Shown here in pieces: positions 10,524 through 18,439 of a stretch of DNA of 64,000 nt (within the stretch, counting starts at the first letter, position 1; each line of letters begins with the position of its first letter). Source of the stretch: Gloeocapsopsis dulcis. GTDB lineage: Bacteria > Cyanobacteriota > Cyanobacteriia > Cyanobacteriales > Chroococcidiopsidaceae. The stretch is taken from assembly GCF_032163395.1 (NCBI RefSeq), contig NZ_CP119968.1, positions 4,490,001 to 4,554,000 on the forward strand, given 5' to 3'. Position numbers and translations under genes: made by a program. The notes under the pieces are model-generated. The model was not told the DNA's origin. It worked only from the letters and a program-made list of their open reading frames with translations, and searched no databases.

Positions 10524-10530
10524 AAGGAGG
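10524..10530 (+). promoter_or_regulatory. Strong Shine-Dalgarno of psaM
   Basis: AAGGAGG, nine bases before the ATG. It is one of the strongest ribosome binding sites in the window and fixes the start of this very short gene. Confidence 0.85.
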
Positions 10531-10539
10531 TTTCTTATC

Positions 10540-10635
10540 ATGTCTATATCGGATACACAAGTTTTTGTAGCACTTGTAGTAGCACTGATTCCTGGTTTGC
10601 TTGCTGTCCGCTTAGCAACAGAGCTTTACAAGTAA
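10540..10635 (+). CDS. psaM: Photosystem I reaction centre subunit XII
   Basis: A 31-residue protein, a single transmembrane helix: [20 protein letters not shown] then [11 protein letters not shown]. It matches PsaM as known from other cyanobacteria (conserved SDTQ start and RL(S/A)TELYK end). PsaM sits at the interface of the photosystem I trimer in the thylakoid membrane. It stands alone, with its own strong ribosome binding site, an HLR1-like box upstream and a structured 3' region, so it is probably a monocistronic, light-regulated transcript. Confidence 0.95.
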   Translation: MSISDTQVFVALVVALIPGLLAVRLATELYK

Positions 10636-10658
10636 CACCATCTACAACATAAACAGAT

Positions 10659-10742
10659 AAAGGACGAAGGTTTTGCTACTAAGGGAAGTTGCAGAAAATT
10701 AGACTAACTTCCCACTCTTTGCGGCATTATTCTTCGTCCTTT
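10659..10742 (+). other. Nested inverted repeats in the psaM 3' region
   Basis: Outer perfect 11-base arms AAAGGACGAAG (10659-10669) and CTTCGTCCTTT (10732-10742) enclose perfect 8-base arms GGGAAGTT (10683-10690) and AACTTCCC (10706-10713). The RNA could form one long two-tier hairpin 24 bases after the psaM stop. No U-run follows, so it may be a stability element or unusual terminator, or a small RNA, rather than a textbook terminator. Confidence 0.6.
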
Positions 10743-11067
10743 CGATTGTCATACTTAAAGTTTGAAGCTTAATTAACAACATACAGCTCAGTAAAGTTCA
10801 TAATTGTTCAGTAAATTTACTATTGACTATTAAGCTAGCTAGCGATAACTTGCTTGTGAAGCAATGCAGATTAAGTGACATTACGGGGTAATTTATCAGG
10901 CTGCAATTTTTCTACCGCCCTTGTAAATCTTGCTGTTTTTAACAAAACAGCGTCAATCAGGAAAAACTTATTTTTAAAAACTTACGGATTGACAGAGATT
11001 GTCTAAAATCGGCACATTGCCTTGCCATTATCCAACCAGCTTTCTCTAGTGCAGCTTTTGAGCAGTT
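10743..11067. other. Spacer between psaM and the next gene, with a small perfect hairpin
   Basis: No gene seen. It contains a perfect hairpin at 10932-10951 (GCTGTTTT, loop TAAC, AAAACAGC) without a following T-run, and a TTGACA at 10989-10994 that has no convincing -10 partner at 17 bases. Confidence 0.45.
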
Positions 11068-11430
11068 ATGAACGCTATTCATTCCATACCTCCACTCAAA
11101 CCTGAAGAACCAAGTCGGATTGCTCGCAAGAGAAAAAACCGTCGTCATCCTTATCGGACTACGGCAATTCAAACGACAGCAAAAATAGCTGTTAATCTAG
11201 TGCTGTTAGCGGCAACGGGATCTGCAATAATTAAACTCGTTCCTTATTACTTGTCACAGCAACATCAGTTAAAAGAGATTAAATCTGAGGTTCAGTTAGC
11301 TGAAGGACGTGTGGAGCGACTCCGTACAGACTTTAATCGCTACTTTGATCCCCAGCAAGCTAAATCTGTTATGCAGGAGCAAAGTAATCGATTTGAGCCA
11401 GGACAACGCCCACTCATTTTAGTGAAGTAA
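11068..11430 (+). CDS. Small single-pass membrane protein with coiled coil, unknown function
   Basis: 120 residues. A basic N-terminus (SRIARKRKNRRHPYRT) is followed by one transmembrane helix at about residues 41-61 and a predicted short coiled coil (LKEIKSEVQLAEGRVERLRT), then a conserved-looking NRYFDPQQAKSVMQEQSNRF tail. I recognise it as a conserved cyanobacterial protein of unknown role. The topology (basic cytoplasmic tail, one helix, short outside coil) resembles small divisome proteins such as FtsL or FtsB, but no sequence similarity was established, so this is only a structural analogy. Confidence 0.75.
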   Translation: MNAIHSIPPLKPEEPSRIARKRKNRRHPYRTTAIQTTAKIAVNLVLLAATGSAIIKLVPYYLSQQHQLKEIKSEVQLAEGRVERLRTDFNRYFDPQQAKSVMQEQSNRFEPGQRPLILVK

Positions 11431-11469
11431 GTTGGATCGTGTCCGGTTGAACGACCAAATTAGCGCCCT

Positions 11470-11498
11470 TTAGGTAAGAGATAATATCTTTTGCCTAA
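11470..11498. terminator. Hairpin between convergent genes
   Basis: TTAGGTAAGAGATAAT pairs imperfectly with ATCTTTTGCCTAA between the 11430 stop and the ArsR gene reading the other way. It could act in both directions; no strong T-run. Confidence 0.42.
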
Positions 11499-11640
11499 TT
11501 ACTCCACATTACGGGTAATTAACCGGATTTGGGCTAATTTTGAGCACATTAGGCTGGGTATCAAACTTAAAAAATCTTGTTTTCTCGTGTTCTCTGAAAG
11601 ATGGGGAAGCAGCCTCATCTGCATCACAATAAATAAAAAC

Positions 11641-12000
11641 TTAATAATTACTTGAACTTGCTTGGTCAAGCATTTTGAGGGTTTCGAGTTGATTTGCTTG
11701 AGCCAACAGGCGATTTGAAATGCGATCGCAAACAACCTCACACAGATTAAAAATTGCAGGATCAGAAACCTCATAAAAGACACTAACTCCTTGAGGATGA
11801 CGGGACACCATTCCTGAGTTCATCAGCATTTTGAGATGTTTGGAAACGTTGGCTTGACCTAACCCAGTTGCTTCTACAATTTCCATAACATTTTTTGGTC
11901 CTGACCGCAGACAGCTTAATACTTGAAGTCGGCTCACTTCTGATAAAACTTTAAAGTATTCTGCCACCTGAGCTAAAGCCATAGGAGAATTATCTCGCAT
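11641..12000 (-). CDS. ArsR/SmtB family transcriptional regulator
   Basis: Winged-helix repressor, 119 residues from the ATG at 12000 (MRDNSPMALAQ); an upstream extension to 12114 has no family match. The DNA-reading segment is VMEIVEATGLGQANVSKHLK and the wing GMVSRHPQGVSVFYEVSD. The classical SmtB metal box (ELCVCD) is absent. Instead there are cysteines in the second helix (VLSCLRSG) and a pair in the C-terminal helix (FNLCEVVCDR), which could sense thiols, sulfide or metals. No target operon is adjacent: the flanking genes are a membrane protein and a long AT-rich spacer, so it may act in trans or on itself. Confidence 0.85.
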   Translation of the reverse strand: MRDNSPMALAQVAEYFKVLSEVSRLQVLSCLRSGPKNVMEIVEATGLGQANVSKHLKMLMNSGMVSRHPQGVSVFYEVSDPAIFNLCEVVCDRISNRLLAQANQLETLKMLDQASSSNY

Positions 12001-12651
12001 ATATCTCGTTTCAGCATGAGGAATGCATATTTTTTTTACTCTACTACAATTTATTAATTTTTGATATACCTGAGTTATATTTACTAAGAAATGAACATTT
12101 AGACCTGCTAGCAAAGTAGCATAAATATCTTAAATAGTGTTTTATTAAGTTTCTCTGACAAAGACCTAAAAACTTAAGCGTTGAAATAACAATTAACTAG
12201 CAAACTTAAGCCGGAAAACAAAATATTTTATCAATGTAAAAAAATCGTACTTCTCCAATCTCTTTTCTCTTTAGCCTCCCAGTCCGATATTTAGCAACTA
12301 TCAGGCAAAACAGTATCACGCTCTAGATAAGTAAGTTATGAAGCAGAATCTTATTTTTCATCAACTAACTACCTACTAGCACATAGAAACCCCGATAATA
12401 GTTGAAAAGTAAACTTTAAAATTTCAGTTTTGATATTGATTTATTATTTTAGTAATACGTTCATGAAGTATAGAGGCAAAGTTATTGTTACCATAGAAAA
12501 TATTAATGAAAGCATTAAGAACCTAGCGAACAATGCTGTCACTGAAGTAGAGCTATTAGTTGTTTGTACTTTTTAATTGTTTTCGTAAATTTTGTTAGTA
12601 TAGGCTCAACCGCACTTGCATCTTTGTGCGTTGAAATAACTTTAATTTGGA
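12001..12651. other. 650-bp AT-rich spacer with a 13-bp direct repeat
   Basis: No convincing gene. GCGTTGAAATAAC occurs at 12178-12190 and again at 12628-12640, flanking about 440 bases of AT-rich DNA. A 37-codon frame at 12463-12576 (MKYRGKVIVTIENINESIKN...) lies inside but has no visible ribosome binding site and no family I know. Confidence 0.5.
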
Positions 12652-13752
12652 TTAGCGATGATTAAACCCTTGACCGCGAAGCGATCGCGTCCAAATGCGC
12701 AATTCACCATCTTTCCCGCCAGCAGCAAGTTGCTGACCTTGGGGATGCCAAGCAAGACAGGAAAAGCCTTGTGGTGCGCCTTCTAAAATTTGAACGATAC
12801 GTTTAGCTTTATGCCACAAACAAACTAAACCATCTTCGGCAGCAGAGGCTAAGAGTAAGCTTTGGGGTTGGAATGCGATCGCCTGTATGACTCCGACATG
12901 ATGCTGTAGCACTTGGCTTTCCCAACCGACAAGATCGTCAGGATGCTTAGACCACACCACGACACCTTCAACGCTAGCTGCTGCAAACAAAGGAGTATTT
13001 TGCTGGCTGGTCGCGGTTGACCACGTAATTTGGCGAATTTTCCCAGGAAAACCTCGCATTACCCAAGGGTTAGGATTATTCCATTCAAAAACGGCGATCG
13101 TGCGATCCATATTGCCCAGCGCAAAGTATTTACCGTTGCTAGACCACGCCACAGCAAGGCTAGCTGTGGGAAGATCGAAAATATATGGATCTTCGTTCCA
13201 ATCGCGACTTTCCCAAATTTTGACACCTTGATACCCTGCGATCGCTAGGTACTGACCATCAGGACTCCAATCTAATCCTAGTACTGAAGAAGCATCAAAA
13301 TTGAGTGTGGCAGTTGCTTCTGGCGTTGTTGCATCCCACACTAGAACATTACGCCCTAAACTTAAAGCAAGTTGATTACACACAGGATTCCAAGCGAGTC
13401 GATCAACCCAAGTTGGTGGATGCGATACATTGAGGAGTTGCCACTGATCGACCTCAGCATCTTGATGCAGTTGCCAAACTCTAATTCCTGCTTGACCACC
13501 CGCTGCAAGAAAGTGACCATCACTAGAAAAAGCAAGACAGTCTACTGATTGACTATGACTTGTTTGTAGTGGTAGTCGTTGCCATTCTTCTTGATTATCG
13601 GGTGTATGCTGCCACAGAATGACTTCTCCAGATGCAGAAGATCCTGCCAAAATGTTACCTTGAGGCGACCACGCGATCGCTGTTACGTAATCCTCAAGCA
13701 TTTCAGAAAAATACAAATCGAACTGCTGAGGATTGACTGTTTGAGATTTCAT
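12652..13752 (-). CDS. WD40 repeat protein
   Basis: 366 residues made almost wholly of WD40 repeats, enough for one seven-bladed propeller. The strand-end signatures recur: GEVILWQH, GIRVWQL, NVLVWDA, GVKIWES, TIAVFEW, GVVVWSK, GLVCLWHK and GELRIWTR. No signal peptide, kinase or other fused domain is present, so it is probably a cytosolic protein-interaction scaffold. It lies downstream of the COG0523 GTPase on the same strand, 195 bases away across a repeat-rich spacer, so zinc-responsive cotranscription is possible but not shown. Confidence 0.88.
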   Translation of the reverse strand: MKSQTVNPQQFDLYFSEMLEDYVTAIAWSPQGNILAGSSASGEVILWQHTPDNQEEWQRLPLQTSHSQSVDCLAFSSDGHFLAAGGQAGIRVWQLHQDAEVDQWQLLNVSHPPTWVDRLAWNPVCNQLALSLGRNVLVWDATTPEATATLNFDASSVLGLDWSPDGQYLAIAGYQGVKIWESRDWNEDPYIFDLPTASLAVAWSSNGKYFALGNMDRTIAVFEWNNPNPWVMRGFPGKIRQITWSTATSQQNTPLFAAASVEGVVVWSKHPDDLVGWESQVLQHHVGVIQAIAFQPQSLLLASAAEDGLVCLWHKAKRIVQILEGAPQGFSCLAWHPQGQQLAAGGKDGELRIWTRSLRGQGFNHR

Positions 13753-13815
13753 AATTTCAACTTAGAAAAACATAGAGCTTAAGCGTTGCAGTAGTCGATA
13801 CTTCAGCTAGTAGAA

Positions 13816-13945
13816 GAGGGGTGAGGAGTGTTAGCGTTCGCGTTCGCGTTCGCGTGCCGTAGGCATTAGCGTGCCAGATGGCACTATTTTGAATTAAATT
13901 TTCTTAAACTCAACACTCCCCTAACCTCTAATCCCTGACCCCTCG
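13816..13945. repeat. Composite spacer repeat (CGTTCG tandem plus ACTCAACACTC type), copy 2
   Basis: Three exact CGTTCG units (13835-13852) run into CGTGCCGTAGGCATTAGCGTGCC, followed by TTGAATTAAATTTTCTTAAACTCAACACTC, related to the repeat after pyrG. The GCGTGCC...AGGCA part recurs at about 25835-25857. Confidence 0.65.
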
Positions 13946-13947
13946 AT

Positions 13948-14919
13948 TTACGCTATACACGCTAAGAAATTTTCGCGTAACTCAGCTTCATCAAGATTGC
14001 GACCGATAAACACGAGTTCATTTTTACGGGTTTCATTGGGTTTCCAACGGCGATCGCGTTTACCTTCAAAAAGCATATGTACGCCTTGAAAAACAAAGCG
14101 ATGATCATCCCCAGCAATGTTGAGAATTCCCTTCATGCGGAAGATATCAGGTCCGCGAGTTTGTAACAAGTAGCTCATCCATTCATTCAACCTCTCCATA
14201 TTTAAAGCACCACTTGCTACCAAAGCAATCGAATTGACAGTTTCATCATGCTCGTGGGCGTCTTCTTTCAAAAAATTTGGGTCAATTTCCAATGCACGAC
14301 TCAAGTCAAACGCGTTAACACCTAGTAGCGTGTCCATTTCCAACTCAGCATTGCGAGTCCGGTAGATTTTGGCGATCGCATTCATGCTACGAATTCGCCG
14401 TTCTAACTCCTCCAACACATCTTCTGTAACTAAATCTACTTTATTGAGCAAAATGACATCAGCAAACGCAATTTGCTCTTGAGCCTCATCTGCTTCCCAA
14501 TGCTGCCAAATATGCTTAGCATCTACCACAGTCACAACTGCATCTAAACTCAACTGAGTTTGCATATCTTCATCAACGAAGAACGTTTGTATGACTGGTG
14601 CAGGATCAGCTAGCCCTGTTGTTTCAATCACTAAATGATCGAACTTATCGCGCCGCCGCATCAAATTCCCAATAATCCGAATCAGATCGCCACGGACAGT
14701 ACAACAGATACAACCATTGTTCATTTCAAAGATTTCTTCATCTGTGTCAATAACCAATTGGTTGTCGATACCAACTTCTCCAAACTCGTTCACAATCACA
14801 GCGACTTTTTTTCCGTGTTCGTGCGTGAGAATGCGATTGAGTAGCGTTGTTTTACCAGCTCCTAGGTAGCCTGTGAGAACTGTAACAGGTACAATGTCAC
14901 TAGTCATTGCTGATACCAT
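13948..14919 (-). CDS. COG0523 (CobW family) GTPase, probable zinc chaperone
   Basis: 323-residue G3E GTPase. Walker A is [11 protein letters not shown] (residues 18-27), the metal-binding CXCC motif is C70-I-C72-C73, the base-recognition motif is NKVD (159-162), and a CobW C-terminal domain follows ([20 protein letters not shown]). There is a short His/Asp stretch (EDAHEHDE). Members deliver metal to target proteins. The Zur box 24 bases upstream argues that this one handles zinc under starvation rather than cobalamin synthesis. An ATG four codons in (14907) is an alternative start. Confidence 0.9.
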   Translation of the reverse strand: MVSAMTSDIVPVTVLTGYLGAGKTTLLNRILTHEHGKKVAVIVNEFGEVGIDNQLVIDTDEEIFEMNNGCICCTVRGDLIRIIGNLMRRRDKFDHLVIETTGLADPAPVIQTFFVDEDMQTQLSLDAVVTVVDAKHIWQHWEADEAQEQIAFADVILLNKVDLVTEDVLEELERRIRSMNAIAKIYRTRNAELEMDTLLGVNAFDLSRALEIDPNFLKEDAHEHDETVNSIALVASGALNMERLNEWMSYLLQTRGPDIFRMKGILNIAGDDHRFVFQGVHMLFEGKRDRRWKPNETRKNELVFIGRNLDEAELRENFLACIA

Positions 14920-14942
14920 GTTTTATCTTCCTAAACCTGTAA

Positions 14943-14957
14943 TGATAACCATTATCA
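14943..14957 (-). promoter_or_regulatory. Zur box upstream of the COG0523 GTPase
   Basis: TGATAACCATTATCA is a 7-1-7 palindrome with one mismatched pair and differs by one base from the cyanobacterial Zur consensus as I know it (TGATAATNATTATCA). It lies 24 bases before the start codon, where bound Zur would block the promoter when zinc is plentiful. Confidence 0.75.
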
Positions 14958-15149
14958 AATATAAAGCAGCATAATTTCAATCTTAAATTTTTATAAGTCA
15001 TAGCAGGCAAAATTCTCACCCACGTTATTTAACATAAAACCTTATATTTTGAAGGACAACTGTGTAGCTGCCCCTGAAGTTTTATTTAAAAATGTAGTAG
15101 CTCTACTTGAAACTGATTTGGAAACAGTTAAAAATTTAATTGCTCCGAA

Positions 15150-15602
15150 TCATCTAGTACAGCATCTTCGAGAAGTACTCTCCTGCTGCTTTTTAAGCAG
15201 CTTTCTAACGTGTGCCCCTGTAAGTTGAATACCTGTAGATTGTGCGAGATAGTTTGCTAATCGTTCTCCACTCCAAGCATCAAAATTTAATCCAAGCTCA
15301 CTAGGTTTTCTTCGTACGATTTCCATCAATAATTCAATATATTCTGTTGTTGCTTTGCGATAATTCCCATTTTGCCGCTGGTCTTTCATACTATCTAAGT
15401 TGTCTGGTTCGCCATGCGTGCACCAGTAAGCTACAGTACGATACGAGCAACCAATAAAACCAGCAATTTCTTGGTAAGTTTTACCATCATTCATGAGGAG
15501 TAACATTAGTACCCTTTCCCTAAAATATGGGCATTGGCTTTCGCGCAGCGCTTGCTGCAGTTGTTCTTTTTGGTAAGGTTTGAGGAAATTCGTGACTGGC
15601 AT
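15150..15602 (-). CDS. IS630-type transposase N-terminal (helix-turn-helix) protein, orphan
   Basis: 150 residues from the ATG at 15602; a longer frame reaches 15671. The helix-turn-helix reads KTYQEIAGFIGCSYRTVAYW and is followed by a second winged region (AWSGERLANYLAQSTGIQLTGAHVRKLLKK). This is the DNA-binding half of IS630/Tc1-type transposases. The DDE catalytic half is missing: the frame ends with a non-conserved tail (ESTSRRCCTR) and nothing matching follows. It is either an insertion-sequence fragment or one of the domesticated stand-alone HTH proteins common in cyanobacteria. Confidence 0.7.
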   Translation of the reverse strand: MPVTNFLKPYQKEQLQQALRESQCPYFRERVLMLLLMNDGKTYQEIAGFIGCSYRTVAYWCTHGEPDNLDSMKDQRQNGNYRKATTEYIELLMEIVRRKPSELGLNFDAWSGERLANYLAQSTGIQLTGAHVRKLLKKQQESTSRRCCTR

Positions 15603-15839
15603 GGCTATAAAACTTGCTGATTGTTGCGTTTGTGCAAGTTGGCTGCACGAGCAGCTAAAGCATAAGTTCATATTGCAACAACTGAGACTATGAACCTATA
15701 TAAATTTGTCAGTATTTCAGCCTAGAATTACGCCAGTTCAAATCAAACTTTACAGAAACTTTACTTTTATTGGTATTTTATAGCAGAGATCAGAGATCGG
15801 AATTGAAATGTGCCAAAGCAATTAGCTAAGTGCTAACAG

Positions 15840-18299
15840 CTAATCGCTACGTGTGAAGATAACCGGCTGAAAGTTAGTTAGTACGCCATAAATTGCCCAA
15901 ATTGCCATTGGACGGAGGTAGTGACACGCGCGAAATGTTCCTTGAGCGGTAATAGCTTCTGGAGTGCGGAACTGTAATCCATTGTTGTAAACTTGCTGTA
16001 CGACAGCTTGTGTCATGCGCCAGGCTTCAGATTCCATGCCTATTTGCATCAGAAACGCTGCAAGTCCAAAGTTAATTCCTGTCCAAACTTCGAGTGGATG
16101 CGTTGCATTTGGGTTTTCTGGCGAACCATCAGGCTTGAGACCGTTAGCAGCCCCAAATTGACCATTATGAAATTTCACAAAGCAAGCATCATAGACCGTG
16201 TTTAGGGCTTGAGCAGTGCATTCGGGTGGCACAATGTCAGGTAATCCGAGTAGCCGTACGTAAAATTGTCCGCACAGTTGATCTGCCATGACGACATCCG
16301 AACCGCTATTGCTATCTAGGCGATAGTATTGACCGTTCCAAAGTTTTTCCTGATAAATCGGACGCGATCGCGCTAACCAAGATTGGAATATATGCAGCGT
16401 TTCGGGAATCGATGGGTAATCAAGCCCAGAAGCTAGAATATTACTCACAGGATGATCTGCTGGATAACTCAGTAAAGTTTTACCAATTGCGATCGCAGCT
16501 TCTAGTGCAGCTAACCACAATCCCCCACAATAAGCACTCACACCTTGTAATCGCCAGTCATCAAATGTTTGATCCGGTGCGCCTGAATTTTCTGGAATAC
16601 CGTCTTGATCTAAGTCAAACGTTTTTAAATAAGTCAGTGTTTGCACAACTGCTGACCAACAATCCCACAATAACTCCCAGTCTGTTGCACCAGTCAGCAC
16701 AAAATCGCGGTAAACCTGTAAGACAAAATCACATGATAAATCTTTCCACAAGTTGCAATCTTGATAACTTGTATAGTTAGTAGCCTCCCAAGGATGCTCA
16801 TTCGGTGCACCTAAGTCGTGGGGTGTCGCACCAGCAACTTTGCGTAAAGCCGTAGGACTTTCTAGCCCTTGCGTGTAATAGTAACCAATCACACGAGTTC
16901 TATCATCGCGTTGCGGAATTGCTCTAGCAAAGGCGCGAATTACTGATTTTTCGAGTTCAGACCATAGCATGAGTAAGGCAAAAGAACCATACAGCCGGAC
17001 GTCTAAACTTTCATACCAACGGTAATCAAAGCATTCTAAAACCGCAAATTGACCAACAGGATCGCGTTCATCCGCTGCACTCCACAATGTACCACCACTC
17101 GTCAGGTCGTACAGTTCGTTAAACAGTGCCATTTTAAAATTGCTGGGGAGATCTTCGCGATCTAAAATTGGTTGCTGCCAAGCCTGAATTTGCTGTTGCC
17201 AAGCTTGATAGTTTTGCAGTGCGGCTTGAGCGATCGCCACTGCATTATTACCACCTCGTCCAAAAAAATCGGTATAGCGGCGAAAATATTTCACTCCTGG
17301 TGTAAATTCAGTGACAGGAAAATCCCAAGCGATCGCAAAAGGAATTTCGCGGGTTTCCCCTGGTTGCAGTGTAAACCGGAGGGCAATCGCCGCCGCGACT
17401 TGTTCTTTGTTGGTTGCAGGAGTCGTATTTTCAATATTAGGTAAAGAGCCATCATGCGTGAAACTGTGCCAGATTTCTGCACCATTACCGATAGGATTCC
17501 AGCGCGTGTGGTAGAAAACTTCTACATTGGGTTGTTGCGTAGTTGCGATCGCCCACTGTCCGATGCCATCTTGCAAATCACTAGCAACACGTTCTAACAC
17601 GCAAGCACAAAGATTATCCTCAGCAACCAAGCGATTAAAGTTACCAACACTATCTAAGCAAGGTTCGTACTCATAAACCGGACTACCATCATCGCGCATT
17701 CGGATTTCAGGATTTTTGATGGCATTTTGAAACCAGCCTACTGTATTTTGCCAAGTGAGCATGATACTCAGCGTCAGTGGCTGATTCGTAGGATTATGCG
17801 CTGTCCAGACAAAAACTGCAACAGGGTAGCTCGTTTCTTGATAATTCCCTGCCAAAATTGGTGAAAACTGCTCGCAACTTAGCTGTGCTTGAAAAACATT
17901 TTCATAAACAAACCAACTCCGAGGATACCGCGCGTGATAAACACCATTTCCACGCCCTGGATACCACTGCCAAGCTGCTAAAGTATTATCTGTTGGAGGT
18001 TCTGTACATAAAGCAAAAGCTTGTGGTGTTGACTTCGCTTGCTGCTCAAACACACTAAATTGACACGCAGGAATACTTTTAAAAGTATGCTCGCCACCAT
18101 CAATGTGCCATAAATTGAAATCGCCACGCGAATCCCGACCTATGCAACCTGCACCGAAGCCTCCTAATGGCATTCCATGCCAAGGACCATCATCCAAGTT
18201 ACTAGCCATACGGACAGTGTAGGGATTGTCCCACCCAAGACCGATGGGACGATTCCAAGTATGAGGAGGGATTGGGAATTGGTGTTGCTGATTTTCCAT
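15840..18299 (-). CDS. GH116 family glycoside hydrolase (beta-glucosidase / GBA2-like)
   Basis: 819 residues. The N-terminal beta domain carries HGMPLGGFGAGCIGRDSRGD, and the C-terminal catalytic (alpha/alpha)6 domain has FNELYDLTSGGTLW with Glu395 as the probable nucleophile and DQTFDDW with Asp580 as the probable acid/base, by analogy with the characterised bacterial GH116 beta-glucosidase. The family hydrolyses beta-glucosides, including glucosylceramide in animals. No signal peptide is seen, so the substrate is probably intracellular. The start is adjacent to the left end of a TnpB element. Confidence 0.88.
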   Translation of the reverse strand: MENQQHQFPIPPHTWNRPIGLGWDNPYTVRMASNLDDGPWHGMPLGGFGAGCIGRDSRGDFNLWHIDGGEHTFKSIPACQFSVFEQQAKSTPQAFALCTEPPTDNTLAAWQWYPGRGNGVYHARYPRSWFVYENVFQAQLSCEQFSPILAGNYQETSYPVAVFVWTAHNPTNQPLTLSIMLTWQNTVGWFQNAIKNPEIRMRDDGSPVYEYEPCLDSVGNFNRLVAEDNLCACVLERVASDLQDGIGQWAIATTQQPNVEVFYHTRWNPIGNGAEIWHSFTHDGSLPNIENTTPATNKEQVAAAIALRFTLQPGETREIPFAIAWDFPVTEFTPGVKYFRRYTDFFGRGGNNAVAIAQAALQNYQAWQQQIQAWQQPILDREDLPSNFKMALFNELYDLTSGGTLWSAADERDPVGQFAVLECFDYRWYESLDVRLYGSFALLMLWSELEKSVIRAFARAIPQRDDRTRVIGYYYTQGLESPTALRKVAGATPHDLGAPNEHPWEATNYTSYQDCNLWKDLSCDFVLQVYRDFVLTGATDWELLWDCWSAVVQTLTYLKTFDLDQDGIPENSGAPDQTFDDWRLQGVSAYCGGLWLAALEAAIAIGKTLLSYPADHPVSNILASGLDYPSIPETLHIFQSWLARSRPIYQEKLWNGQYYRLDSNSGSDVVMADQLCGQFYVRLLGLPDIVPPECTAQALNTVYDACFVKFHNGQFGAANGLKPDGSPENPNATHPLEVWTGINFGLAAFLMQIGMESEAWRMTQAVVQQVYNNGLQFRTPEAITAQGTFRACHYLRPMAIWAIYGVLTNFQPVIFTRSD

Positions 18300-18439
18300 T
18301 CCCTGATTTTACAGAAAAGTAGGCTGAAAGCCCACCACTTTTAAGGGTGGGATGAAAGCCACACGGCAGGATAAATCCTGCCAGTCTTGACTATATCTTA
18401 ATATTTAAACTTGCCGCATTGTTGTATATTAATAAACTC

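Noticed and set aside
10989-11010. TTGACA near 10989 considered as the promoter of the 11068 gene
   Set aside because: No -10 element at a suitable distance; noted only in the spacer entry.
12463-12576. 37-codon frame starting MKYRGKVIVTIENINESIKN
   Set aside because: No ribosome binding site, no known family, inside an AT-rich spacer; listed only under the spacer.
13835-13858. CGTTCG tandem considered as a CRISPR or microsatellite promoter element
   Set aside because: Only three units, no spacers, and it is part of a wider dispersed spacer repeat.
15037-15223. Rightward frame with NCVAAPEVLFKNVVALLETD opposite the IS630-type gene's end
   Set aside because: No ATG, only a weak TTG start; overlaps the opposite gene and matches no family I know.
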